Shown piece by piece: positions 1 through 8,889 of a stretch of DNA of 64,000 bases. The position numbers and the translations under genes were made by a program. The stretch comes from Pectobacterium parmentieri (GTDB lineage Bacteria; Pseudomonadota; Gammaproteobacteria; Enterobacterales; Enterobacteriaceae). Position 1 is the stretch's first letter. Each line of letters begins with the position of its first letter. The DNA lies in assembly GCF_001742145.1 (NCBI RefSeq), contig NZ_CP015749.1, forward strand, positions 930,001-994,000. The letters are read 5' to 3'. The notes beneath the pieces were generated by a model, which saw nothing but the letters and a program-made list of their open reading frames with translations, was not told the DNA's origin and ran no database searches.

Positions 1-61
1 AAGCCAGGGCGTAATTAATGCGGTGAAACAGGCGCTGGAACAGGCAAAAGTAACACCGTAA
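1..61 (+). CDS. C-terminal end of an unidentified gene (truncated by window edge)
   Basis: An open frame enters the window and stops at TAA 59-61. The visible C-terminal residues are SQGVINAVKQALEQAKVTP, which look like an amphipathic helix end. There is too little to name a family. It reads in the same direction as pbpG, but about 310 bp separate the two, so co-transcription is uncertain. Confidence 0.45.
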   Translation, partial: SQGVINAVKQALEQAKVTP

Positions 62-374
62 TCGTGACCATTCGCGTTGATGGATAAAGGAATCACACTG
101 CCGTGGAAACCTGCTGATTACCCTGCGTCACTCGCCTTACTGGGTATGGGCTATTTTGGGTTACCTGACTTTATGCCTGCGTTTGTTCAACCAGGTGCGT
201 AAAATAAGACCGTCTCTAACGTAATGATATAAAAAACAGTATGTTGCTAAATCCTTTTGTCAAAATTTGTCACAAAGCTTTTTCTGCTGCATGAGTGCGT
301 GGGGAGAGGCAGTAAATTATAATGCCAACGCCTATCCCTTTCATTTAACAGAATACTGTTTAAGTTATTGAAGA
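62..374. other. Intergenic region upstream of pbpG
   Basis: This 313-bp stretch has no convincing gene. A 40-codon frame (80-202) begins with ATG but lacks a Shine-Dalgarno sequence. An overlapping frame (about 81-223) would encode a hydrophobic WVWAILGYLTL segment but has no start codon. Either could be a small membrane peptide; neither is supported. From about 220 the sequence becomes AT-rich, as expected for the pbpG promoter. Confidence 0.3.
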
Positions 375-1322
375 ATGACTAAAAATTTTAAGCTTTCTCT
401 TTTTGGCCTGTTGGTACTGTCAACCCATGCTGTGATGCTGCCTCAGGCTATGGCGAAAGCGCCGACGTATTCCGCTGGCAGCGCGCATCAGGAAATTGCT
501 TCCGGTAGCGCGATGGTGGTGGATTTGCGTGATAACCATATCCTTTATTCGAGTAATCCTGACGTCGTGGTGCCGATCGCCTCTGTGACGAAACTGATGA
601 CCGCGCTGGTGGTGCTGGATGCCAACCTGCCGCTGGATGAAATCATCTCTGTAGATATCAGCCAGACGAAAGAAATGAAAGGGGTGTACTCGCGCGTTCG
701 TTTGAACAGTGAGATTAGCCGTCATGACATGCTGCTACTGGCGCTGATGTCATCTGAAAACCGGGCGGCGGCTAGCCTGGCGCACCACTATCCGGGCGGC
801 TACCAGGCATTTATCCGCGCGATGAATGCCAAAGCCAATGCTTTAGGCATGACCCACACGCGTTATGTGGAGCCGACTGGCCTGTCCATCAATAATGTCT
901 CGACCGCTCGTGACCTTACCAAGCTCCTGATTGCCAGCAAGCAATATCCGCTACTGAGCCAGCTCAGCACGACACAGGAAAAAACGGCGACGTTCACCCA
1001 CCCGGCGTATAGCCTGCCGTTCAGAAACACCAATCATCTGGTCTACAAGGCGGACTGGAGTATTCAACTGACCAAGACGGGCTTCACCAATCAGGCTGGC
1101 CACTGTCTGGTGATGCGCACGGTCATTAATCAACGGCCTGTTGCGCTGGTGGTGTTGGATGCATTCGGTAAGTACACGCACTTTGCGGATGCTAACCGCC
1201 TGCGTAAGTGGATTGAAACCGGTAAAGTTAGCGAGGTGCCCGCTGCGGCATTGAGCTATAAGAAACAAAAATCGCTGGCTTCCCGCCAACCGCAGAGCAT
1301 GGCGAATATCGATACCGAATAA
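375..1322 (+). CDS. pbpG: D-alanyl-D-alanine endopeptidase PBP7
   Basis: Low-molecular-weight penicillin-binding protein of the S11 peptidase family, which cleaves D-Ala-meso-DAP cross-bridges in periplasmic peptidoglycan. The 315-residue product starts with a signal peptide ending near AMA-KAP. It shows all three active-site motifs: S70-V-T-K73, S127-E-N129 and K234-T-G236. Length fits E. coli PbpG. The ATG at 375 is preceded by GAAG. The gene stands alone, followed by a hairpin. Expected to act in cell-wall remodelling with other endopeptidases. Confidence 0.95.
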   Translation: MTKNFKLSLFGLLVLSTHAVMLPQAMAKAPTYSAGSAHQEIASGSAMVVDLRDNHILYSSNPDVVVPIASVTKLMTALVVLDANLPLDEIISVDISQTKEMKGVYSRVRLNSEISRHDMLLLALMSSENRAAASLAHHYPGGYQAFIRAMNAKANALGMTHTRYVEPTGLSINNVSTARDLTKLLIASKQYPLLSQLSTTQEKTATFTHPAYSLPFRNTNHLVYKADWSIQLTKTGFTNQAGHCLVMRTVINQRPVALVVLDAFGKYTHFADANRLRKWIETGKVSEVPAAALSYKKQKSLASRQPQSMANIDTE

Positions 1323-1331
1323 CAGATTATC

Positions 1332-1360
1332 CCCTCCCCATGTTTTGGGAGGGAGCGTTT
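1332..1360 (+). terminator. Probable terminator of pbpG
   Basis: CCCTCCC at 1332-1338 pairs with GGGAGGG at 1347-1353, and a short T-rich stretch (GCGTTTT) follows. It lies 10 bp after the pbpG stop. Confidence 0.6.
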
Positions 1361-1390
1361 TGACGGTGGCCTAATGGGGCACCGTCTGCG

Positions 1391-2077
1391 CTATGCGTGT
1401 GTGCGAAAATCCGCTATCACTTCACCTGCATTTGTCACATCTTCCTCGTGCGCGGCTTCACGCCAGGTTTCTGCTAATGCATCCTGTAGCCATTGCTGCA
1501 TCGCGGGCAATGCCAATAAGTGTTCGCAGTAGGCGGCGGCTTCTGACGAGACGGGAAGCTGATAGGTTTTGATACGGAAAACGACAGGAGCAAAAAACGC
1601 GTCTACCGCCGAAAATTGTTTCCCTGCCAAAAACGGCCCACCAAATCGTGTCAACCCTTCCTGCCACAGCTCACTGATACGGGTAATATCGCTGCTGAGA
1701 GCAGGAGATATCTCGTTCAGCTTGACGCGCACGCCGCAGCTCATGGCGCAGGTATTGCGCAGTGCAGTAAAGCCGGAATGCATTTCGGCGGCGGCACAGC
1801 GTGCCCAGGCACGGGTTTTGGCATCGTCAGGCCAGATGTTGGGGTGCTGTTCAGCCAGATATTCGGTAATCGCCAGTGAATCCCAAATGGTGGTTTCGCC
1901 ATCGATCAGGCAGGGGACTTTTGCCGTCGGGGAAAAGGCCTTAAATGCCGGCTGTGCCATGCCCGGTGCAAAAACAACCTGTTTCTCTTCGAAAGGAATC
2001 GATAGTGTTTTCAACAACACCCACGGACGCAGTGACCAGGACGAATAGTTCTTATTGGCGATGTACAACTGATACAT
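1391..2077 (-). CDS. Glutathione S-transferase family protein
   Basis: A 228-residue cytosolic protein with an N-terminal thioredoxin-like GST domain (YIANKNYSSWSLRPWVLL, with S/R near the glutathione site, then KVPCLIDGETTIWDSLAITEYLAE). An all-helical C-terminal domain follows. The start at 2077 was chosen over an upstream in-frame ATG (2218) because GGAG lies just ahead of it and the GST fold begins here. The substrate cannot be told. It lies on the strand opposite to pbpG, 147 bp from the DeoR-type gene start side. Confidence 0.85.
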   Translation of the reverse strand: MYQLYIANKNYSSWSLRPWVLLKTLSIPFEEKQVVFAPGMAQPAFKAFSPTAKVPCLIDGETTIWDSLAITEYLAEQHPNIWPDDAKTRAWARCAAAEMHSGFTALRNTCAMSCGVRVKLNEISPALSSDITRISELWQEGLTRFGGPFLAGKQFSAVDAFFAPVVFRIKTYQLPVSSEAAAYCEHLLALPAMQQWLQDALAETWREAAHEEDVTNAGEVIADFRTHA

Positions 2078-2224
2078 GTCTGAGGCTCCTTGTATTAACG
2101 AAGCCTTAGCATTAGCACGAAAGACGGCATAAATCACCCTGCATCTATATGCCAGTGTGGCGAGTATAAAAATCGGGTATGAGGCCAGCGATGAACCACA
2201 GGAAAGGCGATCCATCATGGCTTA

Positions 2225-2995
2225 TCAGGCGATAATAACCTGCTGGCAATACCTCTGTAATAACGAGAGTTCGGGTTTGTCTACGCTAGACGTATCAGTC
2301 ACAATCATGTCGATTTCCTGCATGGTGGCATAGACTACGCGACTCGTGACGCCAATTTTGCTGTGATCCGCGAGGATAATCCGCGTTCTGGCATATTGCA
2401 CCATCGATCGGGCAACTGCCGCTTCGTGGTGAGCAAAACTGGTCGCGCCAGAGACCGCGTCCACCCCGACCGGAGAGAGGATCGCCACGTCGGCACGGTA
2501 GCGACCCAGTTCATTGAGGGTGATATCACCGCTGGTTGCCTGTGCTGAAGCCCCCATATATCCACCGAGTAGTATCACGCTATGTTGTGCGACAGACTCC
2601 GTTGCGGTAAGTTTCTGCGCGACGGTGAGACTATTGGTAATCACCATCATCCCCGGCATGGAAAGCAGTTCGTCGGCTAACAGGGAGGTTGTACTACCTG
2701 CGTCGATAAACAGCGTTTGTCCGGCCTTTAGCTGTTGCACCGCTGCACGGGCAATGGCCTGCTTCTCTTTTTCACGCACGGTATTGCGAATGGACAGCGG
2801 GGGTTCCGGCTCTTCCGTTGTGGCTACGATCCCGCCATGAACGCGGCGCAACGCCCCTGCTGCTTCCAGCTTGAGAATATCGCGTCGTACCGTTTCGCGT
2901 GAAACGCCGAGATGCTGAATAATTTTCTCGGTGCTCACCCGGTTTAATGTTGAGAGCAGGGCCTGTATGCGATGTAACCGCGTTTCTTCTAGCAT
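2225..2995 (-). CDS. DeoR-family transcriptional regulator next to phosphonate importer
   Basis: A 256-residue DeoR/GlpR-type repressor. Residues about 3-55 form the HTH (STEKIIQHLGVSRETVRRD, then LRRVHGG, a family signature). The C-terminal domain is the sugar-phosphate-isomerase-like sensor (ITNSLTVAQKL, ILLGG, then a late D-HSKIG motif). It is the last gene of a leftward cluster with the permease, ATPase and binding protein genes, 31 bp after the permease. It probably controls that importer; the effector, perhaps a phosphonate catabolite, is inferred from context only. Confidence 0.85.
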   Translation of the reverse strand: MLEETRLHRIQALLSTLNRVSTEKIIQHLGVSRETVRRDILKLEAAGALRRVHGGIVATTEEPEPPLSIRNTVREKEKQAIARAAVQQLKAGQTLFIDAGSTTSLLADELLSMPGMMVITNSLTVAQKLTATESVAQHSVILLGGYMGASAQATSGDITLNELGRYRADVAILSPVGVDAVSGATSFAHHEAAVARSMVQYARTRIILADHSKIGVTSRVVYATMQEIDMIVTDTSSVDKPELSLLQRYCQQVIIA

Positions 2996-3026
2996 AGCTG
3001 TCCATTCTTTAATGTTTTGACACCGG

Positions 3027-4679
3027 TTACCATGATTGCCGCTTCTCTGTCACAAAGTGTAGAAGCAGTGCTGTCATCGCCACGATACCCATAATACAGG
3101 TCGAAAAAGCAGCCGCCTGTGACGTAAAACCGGCTTCATCCAGCCGCATAACGGTGACGGCACCTAAAGGCAGCGACGGCGTGACCAAAAAAATCACGGC
3201 TGATAGTGTAACCATTGAGCGCATGAATAAAAACATGGCGACCGAAATCAGCGTTACGCGCATGGCCGGCAGGTAGACATCTCGTAAAATACGCACCACG
3301 CCGCCGCCTAAAACCGTGGTGGCATCTTCCATCGCATGTGGGACGTTGCGTATCCCCATCATCATCGTGGTGTAGCCTTGTGTGTGATAGTGGTAATAGT
3401 TGCATAATGCCACCAGCAGCGCCGATCCATACAGCATACCCCAGGGAAGATCGGCCGTATTGAACGTGAACACATAAGATAGCCCCAACACCAGGCCGGG
3501 AACGGCAACAGGCAACGCGCTAAGTAGTGCGGCGGTGTTGGCAACTTTGCCCGGCTGGCGGTGAATGCCGAAGGTAAGCAGGAATAATAGTGCGGTGCCG
3601 GCCACTGCCGCCAGCGCGGAGATCCAGACTGACGTCCACAGTGGCGTATAGCCCCCTGCGAGATCGATATCATAATGTTTTAGTGTCAGATCCAGACGGT
3701 ACGGCCATAGGCGTATCATACTGGCAATAATGACGGTGCCGATAACGGTGACAATCATGAGTGCGATAGTCATGGTTGACAGGTAGAACGACATGTCGCG
3801 CGTGCGCAGTGGTTGTGGAACGTGCGGGATAGCAGCATGTGAGCCGATGGCCTTCTGCCGTCTGGTCGTTGCGCGCTCTATCCAGATTGATGCAGCCGCA
3901 GGCAGCAGGAGTAGGATCCCGACAACCGCCCCCATGCCGAATTTCATTTGACCACTGACCTGGCTGTAGATCTCGGTCGCCAGTACCGAGAAGTTGCCGC
4001 CGATGACAATCGCGTTGCCGAAATCGGTGATTGTGATGGTAAAGATGACAAAGGCCGCACTCAGCAAGCCATATCTCAGGCCGGGGAGGGTGATATCCAG
4101 AAACTGTCGCCAGTCAGATGCACCCAGAACGTTAGCGGCTTCATACTGGCGAGTATCACTATGACGTAGCGTGGTGCGAATAATCAGAATCGCCTGCGGC
4201 AGCGCGTACAGGACGTTGGCGATCAATAGCCCCCAGAAACCATAAATATCCAGTCGCACGCCAAGAATATTGCCAATAATTCCGTTTCTTCCCAGCAGAA
4301 AAATCAACCCCAATCCCAACACTAGCGAGGGAGCAAGGATAGGAAGCGAGGTCGAAAATGCGATAAAACGCTTTGCGGGCATCGCCGTACATTCCAACCC
4401 ATAGGCGACAATAAATCCCAGAAAAAGTGTGACCAATGTGGTGACGATGCCAAGTAACAGGCTGTTGATCGTCGCGCGCCAGATGCCAGGCGAATCCATT
4501 AGCGCCAAATAATTTGATAGCCCAACGGTACCGTTGCGATCGTTCAACAGACTATGCCAGACGATACTTAGCATCGGTATAGCGAAAAACATGAGTAGCG
4601 CCAGCAGCGGGATCCACAGACACAGACGGGAAAGCCAGCGATCGCTGACCGTTTGCGGAGGGAGATGTGTCTGATTCAT
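3027..4679 (-). CDS. 2-aminoethylphosphonate-type ABC transporter, fused double permease
   Basis: A 550-residue inner-membrane protein with about twelve transmembrane segments and two copies of the binding-protein-dependent permease domain. Each copy has an EAA-like loop: EAANVLGASDWRQFLDITLP in the first half, and the region around AMEDATTVLGGG in the second. This tandem arrangement matches iron(III)/2-AEP permeases of the PhnU2 type. The start was set at 4679 because its ATG overlaps the TGA of the ATPase gene (ATGA); an earlier ATG at 4691 would overlap more. It is translationally coupled to the ATPase gene. Confidence 0.85.
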   Translation of the reverse strand: MNQTHLPPQTVSDRWLSRLCLWIPLLALLMFFAIPMLSIVWHSLLNDRNGTVGLSNYLALMDSPGIWRATINSLLLGIVTTLVTLFLGFIVAYGLECTAMPAKRFIAFSTSLPILAPSLVLGLGLIFLLGRNGIIGNILGVRLDIYGFWGLLIANVLYALPQAILIIRTTLRHSDTRQYEAANVLGASDWRQFLDITLPGLRYGLLSAAFVIFTITITDFGNAIVIGGNFSVLATEIYSQVSGQMKFGMGAVVGILLLLPAAASIWIERATTRRQKAIGSHAAIPHVPQPLRTRDMSFYLSTMTIALMIVTVIGTVIIASMIRLWPYRLDLTLKHYDIDLAGGYTPLWTSVWISALAAVAGTALLFLLTFGIHRQPGKVANTAALLSALPVAVPGLVLGLSYVFTFNTADLPWGMLYGSALLVALCNYYHYHTQGYTTMMMGIRNVPHAMEDATTVLGGGVVRILRDVYLPAMRVTLISVAMFLFMRSMVTLSAVIFLVTPSLPLGAVTVMRLDEAGFTSQAAAFSTCIMGIVAMTALLLHFVTEKRQSW

Positions 4680-5686
4680 GCTTGCACCCAAGCGCAGTCT
4701 TCTGCGCGAATCGAGAGATGAATGGGGTCGCCTGGGCTCCAGTTCACGGTGCTGCTAGTCTCGACCAACAGCGGCTGCGACTTCCATAGCACCTGTACAC
4801 GTTGGATACTGCCAAGGAAACTGGTATTGATGACCCGTCCTTCAGCACCTTCTAGCTTATGCAGCGCAATCCTTTCCGGGCGGATAAACAATTCGGCGCC
4901 TTCTGGTAGTGCTGTTTCCTGCGCTGAGGGGAGCAGTTCCGGCATCCATGTGTTGACGACATCACGCGACAGCAAATTGCTGTGCCCCATGAACTCGGCA
5001 ACGAAACGCGTGCGTGGGCTGGTATAGAGTTCGTGCGGTGTCCCTTCCTGCACAATGCGCCCGCCGTGCATGCAAATGATTTTATCCGCCATGCTCATGG
5101 CCTCTTCCTGATCGTGCGTGACCATCAGGGTCGGAATGCCGAGCCGCTGCTGCACGTCGCGTAATTCCTGACGCAATCCGGCGCGCACGCGTGCATCCAG
5201 TGCCGAAAGGGGTTCATCCAGTAACAGTAGGGAAGGATTGACCGCCAGCGCGCGTGCAATCGCGACTCGCTGCTGCTGCCCACCTGAAAGCTGGGCAGGA
5301 TAGCGATCGCCGAATTCGTTTAGGCGCACGGTGTCCAATAGGTCGCTGACGCGTGCAGCAATTTCCTCGGCAGGCGTCTGGCGGATTTTGAGACCATAGC
5401 CAATATTTTGTGCAATCGTCATATGGGGAAAAAGTGAGTAGGACTGAAAGACGATGCCAAAACCTCGTTCCCTTGCCGGCACGTTGACCAGATCGCGATC
5501 GTCCAACGTGATTTTCCCCCCATCACAGCTTAATAGCCCGGCAATGATGCGCAGCAAAGTCGTTTTACCACAGCCGCTAGGGCCAAGAAGGCAGACAAAT
5601 TCGGCATTTTCGATCGACAAATTGATGCGATCGAGAGCGACATAACCGTCAAAGCTTTTATGAAGATTTTGAATAACCAGTGCCAT
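4676..5686 (-). CDS. 2-aminoethylphosphonate-type ABC transporter, ATP-binding protein
   Basis: A 336-residue cytoplasmic ATPase that powers the neighbouring permease. Walker A is at residues 35-42 (GPSGCGKT), the signature LSGGQ at 133-137, and Walker B LLLLDE at 153-158. A C-terminal TOBE-like regulatory domain extends beyond residue about 240 ([11 protein letters not shown]). It overlaps the permease gene by 4 bp and follows the binding-protein gene after 77 bp. Family resemblance is to PhnT-type and Fe3+/spermidine-type importers; the AEP assignment rests on operon shape and the nearby PLP enzyme. Confidence 0.87.
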   Translation of the reverse strand: MALVIQNLHKSFDGYVALDRINLSIENAEFVCLLGPSGCGKTTLLRIIAGLLSCDGGKITLDDRDLVNVPARERGFGIVFQSYSLFPHMTIAQNIGYGLKIRQTPAEEIAARVSDLLDTVRLNEFGDRYPAQLSGGQQQRVAIARALAVNPSLLLLDEPLSALDARVRAGLRQELRDVQQRLGIPTLMVTHDQEEAMSMADKIICMHGGRIVQEGTPHELYTSPRTRFVAEFMGHSNLLSRDVVNTWMPELLPSAQETALPEGAELFIRPERIALHKLEGAEGRVINTSFLGSIQRVQVLWKSQPLLVETSSTVNWSPGDPIHLSIRAEDCAWVQA

Positions 5687-5763
5687 GAATGCGACCTCTT
5701 AATTACGGTTGCCGCGCAGCTAAACAGATTTTTCGCGGCAGCCTTTACTGCGAATTCAGACCA

Positions 5764-6783
5764 TTAGCGGCCGATGGATTTTTGCCAGGTTGCCAGGGTA
5801 GCGTCACGATCGCTGGCGCTTTTGGTAAAATCCACAGGGTAGAGAACGTGAGTGAGATCGGCTGGCAGACCCGCCATTTGCGCTGCTTTTGACTGTTCAA
5901 CGCCTGGGATGGTTACGATCTCTTTGTATTTGGTGTACAGCGCGGCGGCATGGCTGGAAAGTGTCCAGTCAAGGAACCGTTTAGCGTCCGGTTTGTTCTT
6001 GGCCGCCGCCATCAGGGCGGAGGCTTCCAACTCATAGCCTGCGCCATCGTTTGGGATCACCATTTTGACGGGATAGCCTTCTTCAATTGACTGCATGGCG
6101 GCGAAAGCCAGTGACACGCCAATGGCATATTCCCCCGTGCGTGCGGCTTTACACGGGCGTGAGCCTGATTTGGTGTATTGGGCGATATTGCCATCCAGCG
6201 ACTTCAGAAATTCCCAGCCGTTTTGTTCACCTTTCGATTGTAGCAATGCGGCGATTTGCAGGTACCCGGTGCCGGACGAGACGGGATTTGGCATCACAAT
6301 CTCCCCCTTATAGATCGGGTTTGTCAGATCCTGCCAGGATACGGGTACGGGAAGATTCTTGGCTTTTAGCGCTTCGGTGTTGACGCAAAAGGCGGCCATA
6401 TAACCGGTTGCCGCAAACCACTTGTGATCCGGCGCGCGATAAGTAGCGGCGAGGCTGTCACTGCCTTTGGCATCGTAAGGTTCTAATAATGCAGACAGTC
6501 GAGGGTCCATCACGCTGGTTACCGCCCAGCCCCAAATGACGTCATGTTGCGGATTTTTGGATTCGGCCAGGATCCGTGGACCAAGGTCACCAGTGGACAA
6601 GCGCAGTACGTTAATGGTCAGGTCGGGCAAATCTTTCTTGGCCTGTGCGACGTAATCTTTGATCTCATCTTCTTCCAGTGAGGTATAGACCGTGATGGTG
6701 CCAGCGTGTGCGGCAGCGTTAACCAGCGTGGCACAGGTGAACGCAGTGAGCAGACTGACGCGGCGAAATGAAGATCGGTTCAT
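5764..6783 (-). CDS. 2-aminoethylphosphonate-type periplasmic binding protein
   Basis: A 339-residue extracellular solute-binding protein. The signal peptide ends near AHA-GTITVYTS. The mature part has the class 1/6 ferric or phosphonate binder pattern: VYTSLEEDEIKDYV, then DVIWGWAV, then MPNPVSSGTGYLQ, a stretch commonly seen in AEP and Fe binders. It is the first gene of the leftward importer operon and is expected to deliver substrate to the fused permease. The 77 bp before the ATPase gene could reduce its expression relative to this gene. Confidence 0.85.
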   Translation of the reverse strand: MNRSSFRRVSLLTAFTCATLVNAAAHAGTITVYTSLEEDEIKDYVAQAKKDLPDLTINVLRLSTGDLGPRILAESKNPQHDVIWGWAVTSVMDPRLSALLEPYDAKGSDSLAATYRAPDHKWFAATGYMAAFCVNTEALKAKNLPVPVSWQDLTNPIYKGEIVMPNPVSSGTGYLQIAALLQSKGEQNGWEFLKSLDGNIAQYTKSGSRPCKAARTGEYAIGVSLAFAAMQSIEEGYPVKMVIPNDGAGYELEASALMAAAKNKPDAKRFLDWTLSSHAAALYTKYKEIVTIPGVEQSKAAQMAGLPADLTHVLYPVDFTKSASDRDATLATWQKSIGR

Positions 6784-7197
6784 AAATGTTCCCCTACTGT
6801 TGTGGAAAATGTTGGCATCGGTATCCCCCTCGTCTCGAACGGAATATCGCTCGCCATGTGCATTTTTGTGTTTATTCCGAGTGGTCTAAAGTTTTAGCAC
6901 TAATCGTGCCATTTTCTGACCTGATGATATTTATTGTTAAAATTTTAAGTTTAATCAATATGTTGTTGATTTTTTCTGTGCGTAAGATTACTTAAGCAAC
7001 GAATGGACTGACCGATGTATTGTTTTCTTGACGATTTCATTGCACTTTTTTGGCATTTTCGTGCATCAAAAAAGTGCATTTTTTTGTATTTGTGTATTTT
7101 ATTGCTTTTGGTGTAGGGTGGGCGTTATCTGAACATGCGCGATGCGTTTTATCTACGTGATACGCAGTCGGGCCACAACCTTGATACAGGAGTCATT
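6784..7197. promoter_or_regulatory. Divergent control region between phosphonate importer and PLP enzyme
   Basis: This AT-rich 414-bp region separates the leftward importer operon from the rightward PLP enzyme, so it should hold both promoters and any DeoR operator. It contains runs such as TTTTTTTGTATTTGTGTATTTT near 7078-7100. No single operator could be fixed by eye. An in-frame upstream ATG of the PLP enzyme at 7135 is discounted because the ATG at 7198 has a good CAGGAG ribosome site. Confidence 0.5.
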
Positions 7198-8544
7198 ATG
7201 GCGACACGCTCAACCATCATGGATACCAATAGCTTTCGCACTGAGCATGCGGATGCGCTGGATGAGGACACCCGTAGACTGACGAATAGGCGCACTGAGG
7301 TGTTAGGGGATTCTTATCGTTTGTTCTACCGTAACCCGGTGCATCTGGTACGTGGTGAGGGACAATATCTGTGGGATGCTGCCGGGCATAAATATCTGGA
7401 TGTCTATAACAATGTCGCCAGTATCGGACACTGTCACCCTGCGGTTATCAACGCCGTTCACGAGCAAATGCGTCAGCTCAATACCCATACCCGCTATTTG
7501 CACGAACGTATTCTGGATTACTCAGCGGATATTCTCAGCACAGTGCCAGCCGCCATCAATAAGGCGATGTATATGTGTACGGGATCGGAGGCCAACGATC
7601 TGGCAATTCGCGTGGCTCGCGCTTATAGCGGAGGGACGGGCATTATTGTGAGCCGAGAAGCCTATCACGGGACCAGTGAGCTGACGTCCGGTGCGTCGCC
7701 TGCGCTCGGAAGTGGGCAGCCTTTGGCGGCTACTACGCGTCTTGTGCCAGCGCCCGATCGCTATCGCGTGAATGCGCCCGATCTAGGTGTCTGGTTCGCG
7801 CAGCAAATTCAATGGCAAATTGATGATATGGCCGCGAACGGCATCAAATTCGCCGGTATTCTGGTTGATTCCATTTTTTCTTCGGATGGCGTAATGCCGG
7901 GGCCGGCTGGCTACCTGAAAGCGGCGATAGAGGTGGTGCATGCCAATGGGGGTATTTTCATTGCCGATGAGGTCCAGCCCGGTTTTGCCCGCACGGGCGA
8001 ACATTTTTGGGGGTTTGGCCGGCATGGTATTGTGCCCGATGTCGTGACATTGGGTAAACCGATGGGCAACGGCATACCGGTGTCGGCGCTATTGGCAAAA
8101 GCCGATGTGTTGGCGGCATTCAGCGATGATATTCCCTATTTTAATACGTTTGGTGGAAACCCGGTGTCGATGGCGGCAGCGCAGGCGGTATTAAACGTTA
8201 TTCGCGAGGAAGGTTTACAGGAGCATAGCCGCATTGTCGGGGAAAAATTGCAGCGGGAGCTGGCGCTGCTTGCCGATCGCCATACGTGTATTGGCGATGT
8301 GCGCGGGGCGGGGCTGTTTATCGGCTTTGAGCTGGTCAGCGATCGAGAAACAAAAACACCGGATAAAGCGCTGGCGCTGGACGTGGTTGAACAACTTCGT
8401 GCTGAACGCGTCCTCACATCGGTTGCCGGCCCGCATGGTAATGTATTGAAGTTGCGCCCGCCATTGGCATTTCAGGAGCGTGATATTGACTGGCTGGTCG
8501 GGGCGCTCGATCGGGCGTTAAACTTGCAGTCACATCGACGTTAA
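7198..8544 (+). CDS. Class III PLP enzyme, PbfA / phospho-lyase-like
   Basis: A 448-residue fold-type I PLP protein of aminotransferase class III. The cofactor lysine is K287 (TLGKPMGNG), with ADEVQ at residues 256-260 contacting PLP, and GSEAND at 129-134. The VYNNVASIGHCHP stretch (69-81) resembles ethanolamine-phosphate phospho-lyases and the (R)-1-hydroxy-2-aminoethylphosphonate ammonia-lyase PbfA more than ordinary aminotransferases. Divergence from an AEP-type importer fits PbfA, which yields phosphonoacetaldehyde. An aspartate/ornithine-type aminotransferase remains possible. No phnW or phnX lies in the window. Start at 7198 chosen for CAGGAG upstream. Confidence 0.72.
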   Translation: MATRSTIMDTNSFRTEHADALDEDTRRLTNRRTEVLGDSYRLFYRNPVHLVRGEGQYLWDAAGHKYLDVYNNVASIGHCHPAVINAVHEQMRQLNTHTRYLHERILDYSADILSTVPAAINKAMYMCTGSEANDLAIRVARAYSGGTGIIVSREAYHGTSELTSGASPALGSGQPLAATTRLVPAPDRYRVNAPDLGVWFAQQIQWQIDDMAANGIKFAGILVDSIFSSDGVMPGPAGYLKAAIEVVHANGGIFIADEVQPGFARTGEHFWGFGRHGIVPDVVTLGKPMGNGIPVSALLAKADVLAAFSDDIPYFNTFGGNPVSMAAAQAVLNVIREEGLQEHSRIVGEKLQRELALLADRHTCIGDVRGAGLFIGFELVSDRETKTPDKALALDVVEQLRAERVLTSVAGPHGNVLKLRPPLAFQERDIDWLVGALDRALNLQSHRR

Positions 8545-8889
8545 TTCCCTTCAGAGACACATGCGTCGGCAACGGTCCGCCGTATGTGTCGCCATCCCGT
8601 ATATTTCTTTTCTGTCACCGCCTGGGTTGAATGTTAGTTTTGCGTATCGGCTAGCATTATTCTGCAGTTTTTATTAAATGAAATCTCAATAAATGCACTA
8701 TATTACGCGCTGTGCATTTGAGTGCGTCGGTGCGGCAACCTTTATCGGGAAGCTTTAGTTGCTTAAGGCAGGGAAGATGTTTTTCACCTTGTCAGAGAAG
8801 GGATGTGACCGTCGGAATTTTCAACCTGTCTTGTGCTTCAGCGCGCTGTTCTGACTCTGACGCCTGGATTGACTGGGTCTTTATAACGA
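8545..8889. other. Intergenic region before bglX
   Basis: The 345-bp region starts with an imperfect hairpin (ACACATGCG near 8559, partner CGTATGTGT near 8582), which may end the PLP enzyme transcript. The middle (about 8625-8710) is AT-rich and likely carries the bglX promoter. A short open frame at 8712-8936 runs into bglX in another frame and is not supported. Confidence 0.35.
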
